Counted from the stretch's first letter, positions 50,926 through 60,229 are shown. The stretch: DNA of 64,000 nucleotides from Gordonibacter urolithinfaciens (GCF_900199375.1 NZ_LT900217.1:2914001-2978000), one strand, 5' to 3'. The notes: generated by a model from the sequence alone, not told the origin. Program-made: numbers and translations.

Positions 50926-51381
50926 ATGGACGCACGGACGGCGCACGCCAACCGCGAATACAACAACCTTTACCGGCTCGGCAACGAGCTCTACCATAAT
51001 GTGGCCGTGAGGATGGGGCTGTCGGACAGCGCGTTCGACATCCTGTACGCCCTCGACGGCTTAGGCGACGGCTGCCTCCAGAAGGACGTGTGCACCGCAT
51101 CGGGCCTGTCGAAGCAGACGGTGAACACCTCGGTGCATAAGCTCGAGCGCGCAGGTTACGTGGAGCTGCGCGTGGAGCACGGGCGCGGCACCCACCTCCA
51201 TCTGACCGAGGCGGGACGCGTTCTGGTGACCGAGCGCATACGACCGGTGGCGAGGGCCGAAGAGGCCGCTTTCGCCGCCATGGCCCCTGGGGAGTGCGAG
51301 GAGCTTCTGCGCCTGTCGCGCGTCTACCTCGAGCACCTGCGCGGGCTGGTGGACGCCCTACCGTATCCGGAGAGGAGGTGA
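50926..51381 (+). CDS. MarR-family regulator
   Basis: 151 residues. The winged helix covers about 30-95 (SDSAFDILYALDGLGDGCLQKDVCTASGLSKQTVNTSVHKLERAGYVELRVEHGRGTHLHLTEAG). GGAGGG precedes ATG 50926. The MATE gene begins 5 bp after its stop, and a palindromic operator lies upstream, so it probably represses the MATE pump until a ligand appears. Confidence 0.9.
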   Translation: MDARTAHANREYNNLYRLGNELYHNVAVRMGLSDSAFDILYALDGLGDGCLQKDVCTASGLSKQTVNTSVHKLERAGYVELRVEHGRGTHLHLTEAGRVLVTERIRPVARAEEAAFAAMAPGECEELLRLSRVYLEHLRGLVDALPYPERR

Positions 51382-51386
51382 GCGGC

Positions 51387-52718
51387 GTGGCCATCAAGCT
51401 GTCGGACCACTTCACTTACGGCCGGCTCGTGCGCTTCGCGCTGCCGTCTATCGCCATGATGATATTCACGTCCATCTACAGCGTGGTGGACGGCCTGTTC
51501 GTATCGAACTTCGCGGGCAAGGAGGCGCTCGCCGCCGTGAACCTGGTGTTCCCATTGGCCATGGGGCTGGGGTCGGTGGGCTTCATGCTGGGCACGGGCG
51601 GCGCGGCGCTCGTGGCGAAGACCATGGGCGAGGGTGAGGCCGTGCGGGCGAACCGCCTGTTCAGCTTCATCGCGCTCGCCGCAGTGGCGTCCGGCATCCT
51701 TCTGGCCGCCGTCGGCGCGGTCGTGCTCGAGTCGGTGCTCGCGGCGCTCGGCGCGCAGGGCTCGCTCATGGAGCAGGGCCTCGTGTACGGGCGAATCCTC
51801 GTGGTGGCGCTGCCGCTGTTCATCGTGCAGAACGTGTTTCTGAGCTTCTTCATTGCGGCCGAGAAGCCGCAGATGGGCCTCGCGGTGACGGTGGCCGGCG
51901 GCGTGACGAACATCGTGCTGGACTATATGTTCATCGCGGTGCTTGGCTGGGGTATTGTCGGCGCCGCGCTCGCCACCGCGGCGGGCCAGTTCTTGGCGGC
52001 GGCGGTGTCGGCTGTGTTCTTCGCCCGCAGCAAGACGAGCCGCCTGCGCTTCACCCGCCCGCTCGCGGACTTCCGCGCGCTCGGCAAGACCTGCGTGAAC
52101 GGCTCGTCCGAGCTCATGACCGAGGTGGCCGCGTCGGTGGTGAGCATGCTGTACAACTACCAGCTCATGATGATAGCCGGCGCGGACGGGGTGGCGGCCT
52201 ACGGCGTGATCATGTACGTGAACTTCATCTTCACGGCGGTGTTCTTCGGTTTCGCCATGGGCACGGGGCCGGTGGTGAGCTACCATTACGGCGCAAAGAA
52301 CCAACCGGAGCTCAAGGGCCTGTTCAAGAAGAGCATGCTGCTGGTGGGCGGCACAGGTGCGGCCATGTTCGCCGCCTCGCAGCTGCTCGCTGCGCCGCTC
52401 GTGGGCGTGTTCGTGGGCTACGACGCCGAACTTGCCGCCATGACGCTGCACGGGTTCCGCATCTATGCGGTGGCGTTCCTCGTGTGCGGGTTCAACATCT
52501 ACGGCTCGGCGTTCTTCACGGCGCTCAACAACGGCAAGGTGTCGGCGCTCATCAGCTTCATGCGCACGCTCGTGTTCGAGACGTCCACGGTCATGCTGCT
52601 GCCCATCGTGTGGGGCATAGACGGCGTGTGGAGCGCCATCATCGTGGCGGAGGCCTGCGCGCTCGTGCTGACGACCGCCTTCCTCGTGGGGCTGCGCAAG
52701 CCCTACGGCTACGCGTAA
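51387..52718 (+). CDS. MATE-family efflux transporter
   Basis: 443 residues and twelve membrane helices in two repeats (FALPSIAMMIFTSIYSVVDGLFVSNFAGKEALAAVNLVFPLAMG, YNYQLMMIAGADGVAAYGVIMYVNFIFTAVFFGFAMGTGPVVSYHYGAKN). It exports cationic compounds in exchange for protons or sodium. GTG 51387 follows GAGGAGG at 8-nt spacing; GTG 51378 is an alternative. It is translationally close to the MarR gene. Confidence 0.9.
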   Translation: MAIKLSDHFTYGRLVRFALPSIAMMIFTSIYSVVDGLFVSNFAGKEALAAVNLVFPLAMGLGSVGFMLGTGGAALVAKTMGEGEAVRANRLFSFIALAAVASGILLAAVGAVVLESVLAALGAQGSLMEQGLVYGRILVVALPLFIVQNVFLSFFIAAEKPQMGLAVTVAGGVTNIVLDYMFIAVLGWGIVGAALATAAGQFLAAAVSAVFFARSKTSRLRFTRPLADFRALGKTCVNGSSELMTEVAASVVSMLYNYQLMMIAGADGVAAYGVIMYVNFIFTAVFFGFAMGTGPVVSYHYGAKNQPELKGLFKKSMLLVGGTGAAMFAASQLLAAPLVGVFVGYDAELAAMTLHGFRIYAVAFLVCGFNIYGSAFFTALNNGKVSALISFMRTLVFETSTVMLLPIVWGIDGVWSAIIVAEACALVLTTAFLVGLRKPYGYA

Positions 52719-53124
52719 GAGGCGTGCGAGCCAGGGCCGGCAGGTAGGAGCGGGGATGCCGGGTGCGTGCGCGTGGCGGCGCGGGCTCCCGTGCGGACTT
52801 CCGCGTTGCCTCTCCGGTTCGGCCCTCGGCTGTATTGACGGGCCGGGTTGAGGCCCCGGTAGCCAAGGCGGTTGCCCGAGGGCGCCTGCTGCCCGCCTTC
52901 CACAGCAGGGAAAGGCGATAGACTTGGCAGGCGCCCGGCTGTGCAGGGCGCCCTTTGCGTATAATGGCGGCATGGCTGCATGCTGCCCCTGACGTACCGG
53001 AGGTGCTTGGGCGGCGCGGATGCGCGGCCGTCCGGACGTGCCTGGCGGTGGGGCCGGGCGCGGAAGGCGCCTTGGGGGGCCGAGGCGGCGGGCGATGTCC
53101 CGAGCAGGAGAGGGGAATACGGGG
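52719..53124. other. 406-bp gap before the LuxR membrane regulator
   Basis: No gene is seen. A TATAAT box lies at 52960-52965, followed by a leader of about 150 bp. Hairpins CCGGGTTGAGGCCCCGG and other GC dyads occur, without a match to a riboswitch known to me. Confidence 0.4.
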
Positions 53125-54675
53125 ATGAAGGGGTTGACGGGCGGTTTCCCGCTGCGGTGCTGCATCGCGCTGGCCGCGCTTGCGACGAACGCGCTGGTCC
53201 TCAACCTGTTCGTGGTGCCTTCTACGGGCTCGTACCCTTCATACGGCGGCTTCGCCGCAGCCCTCGCCGCCGTCCTTGCCTACGCCGCGCTGCTCGCAGT
53301 CGCGGCCCGGAGGCCGAACGCCCTGCGGCATCCGTCGGTGCCGTGGGCTGCGCTCGCCCTCTTCTGCGCGGGCTCGGCGCTTGTGGCGGCGGGGTACCGG
53401 GGCGAGTCGACGACGGCCTCGCTCGCGGGGTGGTTGCTTGCATCGCTCGCCACGGCGTGGCTCGTGGTCTTGACGGGGCTCGCGCTCGCGCATTTCTCGC
53501 CCCGGACCGCCTTCGCGGCGATTCCGGCGGCGTACGCCGCCGTGTACGTGGCCGCATCGGCCTTGGTGCCGTTCGTGGAGTCGCTGCGCGCGGCCCGCTT
53601 GGCGCTGCTCGCGCTCTACGTGCTCACCTTCCTTGCCGCGTTTGCCTGCGCCGTGCGCCCGGGGCGTGCCGCACTTGCCGTCTTCGCTGACGGGGGAGGC
53701 GGCGCGGCGGCCCGGCCCGCGGCATCGGACGGTTACCCGCCGGCCTGCTCGAAGGCCGGCGGGCCGCCCAAGGCGGTGCTGTTCGCCGTGCTGATCGCGC
53801 TTGGCCTGGTGAGCGGCTACACCGCCTTCGTCGTGTTCGGCTCGCGCGAGAGCGCCGGCGTGAGCTTCGTGGCGATGGCGGCCGCGATGCTGGCCGTGAT
53901 CGTGGCGTCGCGTTTCTCGAAAAGCCGCACGGACGTGGTGTTTCACTTCGGGCTGCTGCTCGTGCTGGCCGGGCTCTTGGTGGTGCCGTTCGTGGCGCAG
54001 GCGTCCAGCGGCGAGCGCGTGGCCCTGATCCACGTGTCGAACACGCTGCTGGCGGCCGGATCGGAGTGCTTCGCCATGCTCGTGTGGATCGTGCTGGCGG
54101 CGCGCGCCGCCAGCCGCCCGGCCGAGGCGCTGGCCTTGCAGGCAGGCGGGCGGATGGCCGTGGCCCTCGGCATGCTGGGCGGCCTGGTGCTGGGGACGGT
54201 GGCCTCCTCGTTCTCTGCAGTGAGCCCGCTCGTGCCCGACGTGGTGGCCGTGGGGTTCGCGTTCGCCCTCGTGGCCTACGCGCTGGTGGGGTTGCGGCGC
54301 TTCAGCTTCGAGGATGCGCTTTCAGGCGGCGAGGGAGCCCTGCCCGGTTCGGTGCCCGGGCCGGCCCCGGCTGTGGGCGCTCCGGGCACCGGGAGCTTGG
54401 CGGCCGCCTCGGAGGCCGCTCTCCCCGGCGACGGGACGCGCGCCGCCATCGAGCGGAGCTGCGGGGCGCTGGCCCGCAAAGGCGGCCTCACCGGCCGCGA
54501 GACCGAGATCCTCGCAATGCTCGCACGCGGCCGCAGCGCTCCCTTCATAGCCCAGGAGCTGGTTATCTCGCCGAACACGGTCAAGACGCATGTGAAGCAC
54601 ATCTACGCGAAGCTCGGCGCCCACTCCCAACAGGAGATCATCGATCTTGTGGACGGTCAGTGCGCCGCCGAGTAG
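53125..54675 (+). CDS. LuxR-type regulator with a multi-pass membrane domain
   Basis: 516 residues. About twelve hydrophobic helices (residues 10-400) are followed by a variable Gly/Pro linker and a C-terminal LuxR helix-turn-helix (GLTGRETEILAMLARGRSAPFIAQELVISPNTVKTHVKHIYAKLGAHSQQEIIDLVDGQ, about 455-513). Such genes are numerous in Eggerthellaceae and usually control a neighbouring enzyme operon, but no such neighbour is obvious here. ATG 53125 is chosen because it follows an AGGAG-type site; ATG 53095 is an alternative. The signal it senses through the membrane is unknown. Confidence 0.87.
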   Translation: MKGLTGGFPLRCCIALAALATNALVLNLFVVPSTGSYPSYGGFAAALAAVLAYAALLAVAARRPNALRHPSVPWAALALFCAGSALVAAGYRGESTTASLAGWLLASLATAWLVVLTGLALAHFSPRTAFAAIPAAYAAVYVAASALVPFVESLRAARLALLALYVLTFLAAFACAVRPGRAALAVFADGGGGAAARPAASDGYPPACSKAGGPPKAVLFAVLIALGLVSGYTAFVVFGSRESAGVSFVAMAAAMLAVIVASRFSKSRTDVVFHFGLLLVLAGLLVVPFVAQASSGERVALIHVSNTLLAAGSECFAMLVWIVLAARAASRPAEALALQAGGRMAVALGMLGGLVLGTVASSFSAVSPLVPDVVAVGFAFALVAYALVGLRRFSFEDALSGGEGALPGSVPGPAPAVGAPGTGSLAAASEAALPGDGTRAAIERSCGALARKGGLTGRETEILAMLARGRSAPFIAQELVISPNTVKTHVKHIYAKLGAHSQQEIIDLVDGQCAAE

Positions 54676-54756
54676 CGGGGCGCTGGCAGCGTCCTCGGCC
54701 TGCGCCCCGGACGTGCCCCGGTGTTGCCGAGGGGGCGGAACCGACAGCCACGGGCG

Positions 54757-55158
54757 CTAGCGGTAGCAGGTAGCGGTCATCCTCGCGACGTCCTTGCCCA
54801 GGTCGTCTTTGACGGTCACGGTGTAGAAGCCCAGATGACGGCCCGGCTTGTCGCAGACGGACGTGGCGGTGAGCTTCGCGCCCTTCGTCGCGCGCAGGAA
54901 GCTGATGTTCGAGTCCACGGACACGGTGGGCTCCTCGCCGATATTGCACGAGATGGCCAGCGCGAAGTCCGCCAGCGTGAAGATGGCGCCGCCCATGACG
55001 TTGCCCATGGCGTTGCGGTGGATGTCGCCCAGCTCCATCTCGCACACCGCACGGCCCCGCCCGCCCTCCACGACGCGGCACCCGGCCGCCTGGGTGGCGA
55101 ACCGGTCGTTGGCGAACACGGCCTCTATCTGGTCGCGGGTGGGGTTGTCGGGCAGCAT
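54757..55158 (-). CDS. PaaI-type hotdog thioesterase
   Basis: 133 residues with the hotdog layout HRNAMGNVMGGAIFTLADFALAISCN and VDSNISFLRATKGAKLTATS. It would release acyl groups from CoA thioesters. ATG 55158 is chosen because AAAGGA precedes it at 7-nt spacing; ATG 55176 would put that site inside the coding region. It lies on the minus strand beside a membrane protein gene without an operon link. Confidence 0.88.
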   Translation of the reverse strand: MLPDNPTRDQIEAVFANDRFATQAAGCRVVEGGRGRAVCEMELGDIHRNAMGNVMGGAIFTLADFALAISCNIGEEPTVSVDSNISFLRATKGAKLTATSVCDKPGRHLGFYTVTVKDDLGKDVARMTATCYR

Positions 55159-55234
55159 GGGCGGGTCCTTTCGCATGGGTTCCGGTCGGGCGCTGAGAAG
55201 GCCCCTCGCAGGGCCTTGGAAGGCGGAGGGGGGA

Positions 55235-56362
55235 CTACTGTGCCGGGACGGCGGTGGCGGCGTAGAGCTCCAGCCAGTCGCCGTCCTTCACGGTGACGGT
55301 TTGCGAGCCGCCGCGCACCACGTACTTCTCGTCGGTGATGGAGCCGCTGCCGAAGGCCAGGTCCCTCATCACGAACGCCCCGCACTCGTTGTCGGCCTCG
55401 GCTGCCGCCTCGGGCTCGATGGTGACGGTGTAGGTTCCGGCGGGGATGTCCTCGCCCACGCGGTAGAGCCCGCTGCGGTAGGGTGCGGCAGGCTCGAAGG
55501 CGGCGTCGGAGGCGGGGTACAGGCGCAGGCCGTCGGGAGCGTCCCAGGCGAACACCGCGCCCTCCTCGAGCTCCACGAAGTAGTTGCCGAAGTACGTGAC
55601 GCCGTAGTCCACCTCGTAGCGCGCGTCCGAGGTGGGGCCGAACACCACGTAGTCGGCCTCGTCTGCAGGATCTCCCTCCACGAAGTAGAGCCCAGGCTCG
55701 AGGTCCTTGCCGGCGCCCACCTCGTAGACGCCCGGCGTGTGCTTGCCGTCGACGGTCCGGCCGTCCGACAGGTCGAGCATGTCCTTGATGTAGTCGATGC
55801 TGAAGTCGACGTCCGCGCCGTCGTAGCCGTCGGAATCGCCGTAGCCGTACCGGTAACCGTCGTCGGACCCGTACCCGTAGCTGTTGTGGTAGCCGCCGTA
55901 GCGGCCGTCGGCCACTTCGGAGACGATGGCGCATGCCGTGCAGCTCACGCACCCGCCGATACCCAGCACGAAGACGAGCAGGCACCCTGCGAGCACCCAG
56001 GGCCATGCCTTGCGCTTCGGTTGACCGGGGGATGCCGCGGGGTAAGGCTGCCCCGGGTACGGTGGGCAGGGCGGCTGCTGGCCGGCGCCGTAGGGCGGGT
56101 ACGGCGGCTGCTGGCCGCCGGGCTGCTGCGGCGGTGGCGGGTACGCCCCGTAGGGCTGTGCAGGCTGCTTCGGCTGCTGCGGCTGCCCGTACGGCTGCGC
56201 GGGCGGGCACGTGCCGGCGGGCGCGTAGGGCTCTGCGGCGGAACCCGGCAGCGGAGGCCGCTTGTAGGGCGCGGGCACGGGCGGCGGCCCGGCAGGCTCG
56301 GATGATCCGGCAGAGCCGGGCTCGGGCGGATCGCAGGGGTTCTGGCGCTCGGGATCGGTCAT
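55235..56362 (-). CDS. Proline-rich membrane-anchored protein of unknown function
   Basis: 375 residues. Residues 1-115 are Pro/Gln/Tyr-rich (PYGQPQQPKQPAQPYGAYPPPPQ) and cytoplasmic. One membrane helix (WPWVLAGCLLVFVLGIGGCVSCTACAI, about 120-147) follows, then a Gly/Tyr/Asp-rich linker. The external domain (about 180-375) has two similar beta-rich repeats, TPGVYEVGAGKDLEPGLYFVEGD and RSGLYRVGEDIPAGTYTVTIEPE, a pattern I do not assign. AAGGAG precedes ATG 56362. The layout is that of Gram-positive surface proteins with an exposed sensor or binding domain. Confidence 0.75.
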   Translation of the reverse strand: MTDPERQNPCDPPEPGSAGSSEPAGPPPVPAPYKRPPLPGSAAEPYAPAGTCPPAQPYGQPQQPKQPAQPYGAYPPPPQQPGGQQPPYPPYGAGQQPPCPPYPGQPYPAASPGQPKRKAWPWVLAGCLLVFVLGIGGCVSCTACAIVSEVADGRYGGYHNSYGYGSDDGYRYGYGDSDGYDGADVDFSIDYIKDMLDLSDGRTVDGKHTPGVYEVGAGKDLEPGLYFVEGDPADEADYVVFGPTSDARYEVDYGVTYFGNYFVELEEGAVFAWDAPDGLRLYPASDAAFEPAAPYRSGLYRVGEDIPAGTYTVTIEPEAAAEADNECGAFVMRDLAFGSGSITDEKYVVRGGSQTVTVKDGDWLELYAATAVPAQ

Positions 56363-56437
56363 GGGAGGCTCCTTGCCTGTTGCGGTCCCGCCTATCTTAG
56401 CACAGCCGCTTGCGGCGGTTTTTCGCCCGCACAGAGA

Positions 56438-57568
56438 TTACAGGCTGGTTTCGTCCTCGGCGGGCAGCAGCGTCTCGGCCGTCGTCTCCACCAGCTCCAC
56501 CGCACCTTCCGGGCAGGCGCCGACGCACAGGCCGCAGCCGATGCAGTAGCGCGCGTCGTAGGCGAGCGTCCCGTCGGCCGGGTCGGGGCGACGCGCGCCC
56601 GTGGGGCAGACCGCTGCGCAGGAGAGCGTATCCGTGCAGAGCGCGCAGTCGGTCTCTGACAGCACAAGCGGCACGCGCGCGGCGATGCCCGGGTCGCGCT
56701 CGAGCGCTTCCAACAGCATCTGGCGCTTCGGCTGCATCGTCCTCTTCGTGAGGCCCTCCGGCACGAAGTCGTTGAACTCGGTGCCGTTGCCCAGGTTCAG
56801 CCGTGCCAGCGCCCGCGCGCGCTCGCGGCGCTCGTAGAACTCCTGCAGCACCTCGGAGTTGCGCAGGCGGCGCTTGCCGCTGGCAATGTCGCCCACCTCG
56901 CCCACGAGGTTCGAAAATGCGCTGCGCCGGTCGACCCCTGACGGGTCCGCCAGGTCGCGCAATAGGTTCTCCTTCTCGGGGATGACGTCGGAGAAGCCCA
57001 CGGAACGCCCGCTCCACTCCTCGGCCGTCTCCACGGCGTGGGCGTACAAGAGCTCGCCCATCTCGCCGGCGCGTGCGCAGTCGGTGCAGTAGGACAGGTC
57101 GGCCGCTATCGTCACGTCGATGCCCTCGGCCAGCACGAGCGTCCAGAACTCGGGCGACAGGCACGCCAGGCAGGGCAGCACCACGACGTTCGCCGCCGGC
57201 TCCAGGCCGGGGAACACGTTCTCCTTGCAGGTGAGCACCGCGCGCTCGCCGCGCAGGGCTATGCGGCGGATGCGGGCGTGCAGGTCGGCCATCGTGACGC
57301 GCGTCGACGAGAACGCGTCGCACACGCCCAGGCAGATGCCGCAGCGCGTGCAGGCATCCCCGTCGATGACGGGGGCTCCGGCCTCGGCGAACGACACGGC
57401 CCCGTGCGGGCAGGCCAGCGCGCACCGCTCGCAGTCGGCCCCGTGCGCGCGCAGGCAGAAGTCCCTCAACACCACGATGCGCTGCGGCCGCTCGGAGCCG
57501 TCCGCAGCGCCGGACGGCTCCTGCTCGGGCGGGAGCCCTGTTTCCTGCCTGTCGGGGGCGTCAGCCAC
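56438..57568 (-). CDS. Polyferredoxin-type Fe-S protein
   Basis: 376 residues with about four [4Fe-4S] motifs: CERCALACPHGAV, CTRCGICLGVCDAF, CAAVCPTGARRP and CIGCGLCVGACPEGAV. The middle (about 110-250) has additional Cys (CLACLSPEFW, CTDCARAG) and could bind another cofactor. It is probably a cytoplasmic electron carrier or part of a larger oxidoreductase. It starts at GTG 57568, 8 bp inside gltX, with GGAGG in the end of gltX, so the two are coupled in translation. Confidence 0.83.
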   Translation of the reverse strand: MADAPDRQETGLPPEQEPSGAADGSERPQRIVVLRDFCLRAHGADCERCALACPHGAVSFAEAGAPVIDGDACTRCGICLGVCDAFSSTRVTMADLHARIRRIALRGERAVLTCKENVFPGLEPAANVVVLPCLACLSPEFWTLVLAEGIDVTIAADLSYCTDCARAGEMGELLYAHAVETAEEWSGRSVGFSDVIPEKENLLRDLADPSGVDRRSAFSNLVGEVGDIASGKRRLRNSEVLQEFYERRERARALARLNLGNGTEFNDFVPEGLTKRTMQPKRQMLLEALERDPGIAARVPLVLSETDCALCTDTLSCAAVCPTGARRPDPADGTLAYDARYCIGCGLCVGACPEGAVELVETTAETLLPAEDETSL

Positions 57569-59135
57569 CGAACACCTCCGCGGCCACCTTGTCGATGCGC
57601 GCCAGCACGTCCTCTCGGGGCAGAAGCTCGATGCTCTCGAACAGGGGCGGCGACACCATGTTGCCGCACACGGCCACGCGAAGCGGCTGGAGCAGGAGCT
57701 TCGGCTTGATCTCCAGGCGCTCGCCCTCGGCGCGGCACGCCTCTTCCAGCGCCTCGGCGTCCCATTCCACGCCCTCGTCGGCCAGCACGCCGCGGCAGGC
57801 GGCCAGCGCCTCGTCGGCGCGCGCGCCCTCCTTCTTCAGCACCTTGCTCACGCTCTTCTCGTCGAGCTGCACGTTTCGGCCCCAGAACATGAAGGCCAGC
57901 TTGTCCACGGCCTCGTCCAGGCGCGTCAGGCGCTCGGAGACGAGCGGGTACAAATCGCAGTACCACACGGCGCGCTCCTGCACGTCGGCGAGCGCGGACT
58001 CGATGGCCGCGCCGTCGAAGGCGGCCTCGCGCGCCTCGGGATCGATGGGCGTGCCGGCGGCCACGGCGCTGCCGAGGATGTTCGCCTGCGCGAGCCACAG
58101 CAGCGACGAGCGCACCCAGGCGTTCGGCCCCATGTCCTTGATGTACTGGCCGTTCATCCAGTCGAGCTTCGTCTCGTCGAACACGGCGTCCTTCTTGGTC
58201 ACGCGCTCCAGGCTGAACTTCTCGCACAGCGTCTCGCGGTCGATGAGGGTGGTCTCGCCGTCGAGCGACCAGCCCAGAAGCGCGAGGAAGTTCACCATGG
58301 CGTCGGGCAGGTAGCCGCGCTCGCAGAACTCCTCCACGCTCGCCGCGCCGTGGCGCTTCGAGAGCTTCTTGCCGTCGGGGCCCAGGATCATCGACAGGTG
58401 CGCGAACACGGGCACGTCGAATCCGAGCGCCTCGTAGATGAGGATCTGGCGCGGGGTGTTGGACAGGTGGTCGTCGCCGCGGATGACGTGCGTGATGCCC
58501 ATGTTCGCGTCGTCGCACACCACGGCGAAGTTGTAGGTGGGGCTTCCGTCGGTGCGCACGACGATCATGTCGTCCATCACCTCGGCCGGGAAGCTCACGT
58601 GGCCGTACACGGCGTCGTCGAACTCGATGGCGCCGCGGCCCTCGGGCACGCGCAGGCGCCACACGTGGGGCTCGCCGGCCTCGATGCGCGCGGCCGCCTC
58701 GGCGGGGTCGAGGTCGCGGCAGGTGCGGTCGTAGCCCGCGTAGCCGCCCTCGCTCTCCTCGGCCGCGGCGCGCTTGGCGTCGAGCTCCTCCTTCGTGCAG
58801 AAGCAGGGGTAGACGCTCCCGCGCTCGCGCAGGCGCTCGAGCGCCTCGGCGTAGGTGTCCGTGCGCTGCGTTTGGAAGTAGGGGCCTGCCTGCCCGCCCA
58901 CCTCGGGGCCTTCGTCCCAGTCGAGCCCCAGCCATTTCATGGCGTTCAAGATGACCTGCACGTTCTCCTCGGTGGAGCGCTCGGGGTCGGTGTCCTCGAT
59001 GCGCAGGATGAAGTCGCCTCCCATGGCGCGCGCGAACGCCCAGTTGTAGATGGCCGTGCGGGCGCCGCCCACGTGCAGGCGGCCGGTAGGGGAAGGCGCG
59101 AAGCGCACGCGCACGTTCTTCTTCTCTTCACTCAT
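57561..59135 (-). CDS. gltX: Glutamyl-tRNA synthetase
   Basis: 524 residues. The HIGH-like motif is in RFAPSPTGRLHVGGARTAIYNW and the KMSKS motif in PDGKKLSKRHGAASVEEF; RIEDTDPERSTEENVQ is the conserved glutamate-binding region. It charges tRNA with glutamate. ATG 59135 is the family start; a GTG at 59153 would add six residues without conservation. Translation of the downstream polyferredoxin gene is coupled to its end. Confidence 0.96.
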   Translation of the reverse strand: MSEEKKNVRVRFAPSPTGRLHVGGARTAIYNWAFARAMGGDFILRIEDTDPERSTEENVQVILNAMKWLGLDWDEGPEVGGQAGPYFQTQRTDTYAEALERLRERGSVYPCFCTKEELDAKRAAAEESEGGYAGYDRTCRDLDPAEAAARIEAGEPHVWRLRVPEGRGAIEFDDAVYGHVSFPAEVMDDMIVVRTDGSPTYNFAVVCDDANMGITHVIRGDDHLSNTPRQILIYEALGFDVPVFAHLSMILGPDGKKLSKRHGAASVEEFCERGYLPDAMVNFLALLGWSLDGETTLIDRETLCEKFSLERVTKKDAVFDETKLDWMNGQYIKDMGPNAWVRSSLLWLAQANILGSAVAAGTPIDPEAREAAFDGAAIESALADVQERAVWYCDLYPLVSERLTRLDEAVDKLAFMFWGRNVQLDEKSVSKVLKKEGARADEALAACRGVLADEGVEWDAEALEEACRAEGERLEIKPKLLLQPLRVAVCGNMVSPPLFESIELLPREDVLARIDKVAAEVFGG

Positions 59136-59193
59136 GGTTGCGATGATCCTCACGTTCGGTCACTGGTTGTCTAGTCGTCGATAGACTTGCGAA

Positions 59194-59303
59194 GGCCTGT
59201 CTAAGGGGCGTGCCGCGCGCAGTTCCGCACGAACCGAAGCATCCTGCGGATGCTTCGTGCGAGCCCAGGACTGTTCGAGCACGGCATGTCCCTTAGACAG
59301 GCC
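59194..59303. repeat. Nested inverted repeat between gltX and the DUF1461 gene
   Basis: The outer arms 59194-59215 and 59282-59303 (GGCCTGTCTAAGGG...) pair over about 20 of 22 bases. Inside is a second hairpin (GAAGCATCC-TGC-GGATGCTTC). The right arm includes the TAA stop of the DUF1461 gene. It may end transcription of that gene or be a dispersed repeat. Confidence 0.6.
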
Positions 59304-60108
59304 GGCGGCGGAGCGTCGCGCCGACGACGATAGCCAGTATAGACAAGACGAGGGTAGTCGCAAACCAGATACCGGCCATGCCCATCCAAAAATCAAGCGG
59401 GTACATGCCAATGAGAAGCGAATCGTAGGAGAACGTCCAATTGCCCTGGGGGAACAGCACCGCGTGGAAGGCGGCGAACAGGCCGTTGAAGTCGAGGGCG
59501 GCCCACGCGCCGAGCGCCGCGAACGCCGCGATGAGGACGGCGGGCGCAACGACGAGCGCGGTGCCCGCGAGGCGACGCTCGTGGCGCACGAGCAGATAGG
59601 CGAGGGCGGCTGCGGTGAGCGCCGCCACGCCCCAGAGCAGGGGAACGGCGGTTCGCACGAGGACGTTGCAGTCGTCCAGGTGGGAGAGCGCGTCGCCGTC
59701 CAGCGCGTAGGCGTCGTCCACGGCGGCCAGCCGATCGAGCGCGGCTTGGGGGGAGGAGCCGTCCGCGTCTGCGGCGACCGCCTTGCGGGCCTCGGCCGAC
59801 CAGCGCCCGCGGACGGGGGAGCCCTCTGCGCTCGCCTCGCGCGCGGCGTCCAGGATGGCGGCGGCTATGCGGTCGCGCGCACCGTCCTCGCCATCGGCGC
59901 CGCGGCCGTAGTCGTCCACGGTGAACCCGCGGGTCTCCACGGCGAGCGCCGTCAGCTGCCCGTCGGCGTAGGGCGATTCCGCGTCGTTCGCGGTGGCCTG
60001 CGCGAGGATCTGGGTGGAGGCGGGCAGCGTGCATGCGCCGAACCCCGCCGCGAACAGCGTCACCGCCAGCGCCATGGCGGCAACCGCCGCCGCTACCTTG
60101 TCGGCCAT
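59293..60108 (-). CDS. DUF1461 / TIGR01906 integral membrane protein
   Basis: 271 residues with five membrane helices. The conserved end LDFNGLFAAFHAVLFPQGNWTFSYDSLLIGMYPLDFWMGM matches TIGR01906. The function is unknown. ATG 60108 follows GAGGAGG. It ends inside the inverted repeat at 59194-59303. Confidence 0.82.
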   Translation of the reverse strand: MADKVAAAVAAMALAVTLFAAGFGACTLPASTQILAQATANDAESPYADGQLTALAVETRGFTVDDYGRGADGEDGARDRIAAAILDAAREASAEGSPVRGRWSAEARKAVAADADGSSPQAALDRLAAVDDAYALDGDALSHLDDCNVLVRTAVPLLWGVAALTAAALAYLLVRHERRLAGTALVVAPAVLIAAFAALGAWAALDFNGLFAAFHAVLFPQGNWTFSYDSLLIGMYPLDFWMGMAGIWFATTLVLSILAIVVGATLRRRPV

Positions 60109-60229
60109 CGGCCGTCCTCCTCGCCCTCTCGCGTCCCCGCGCATCCTCGGCGGCATCCCGTGCCCAGCCTGCCGTGCCGTCCTGCCCGCTTGCCGGGCCG
60201 CACCCCCGTGCGGCCCGGCGCCGATACCG

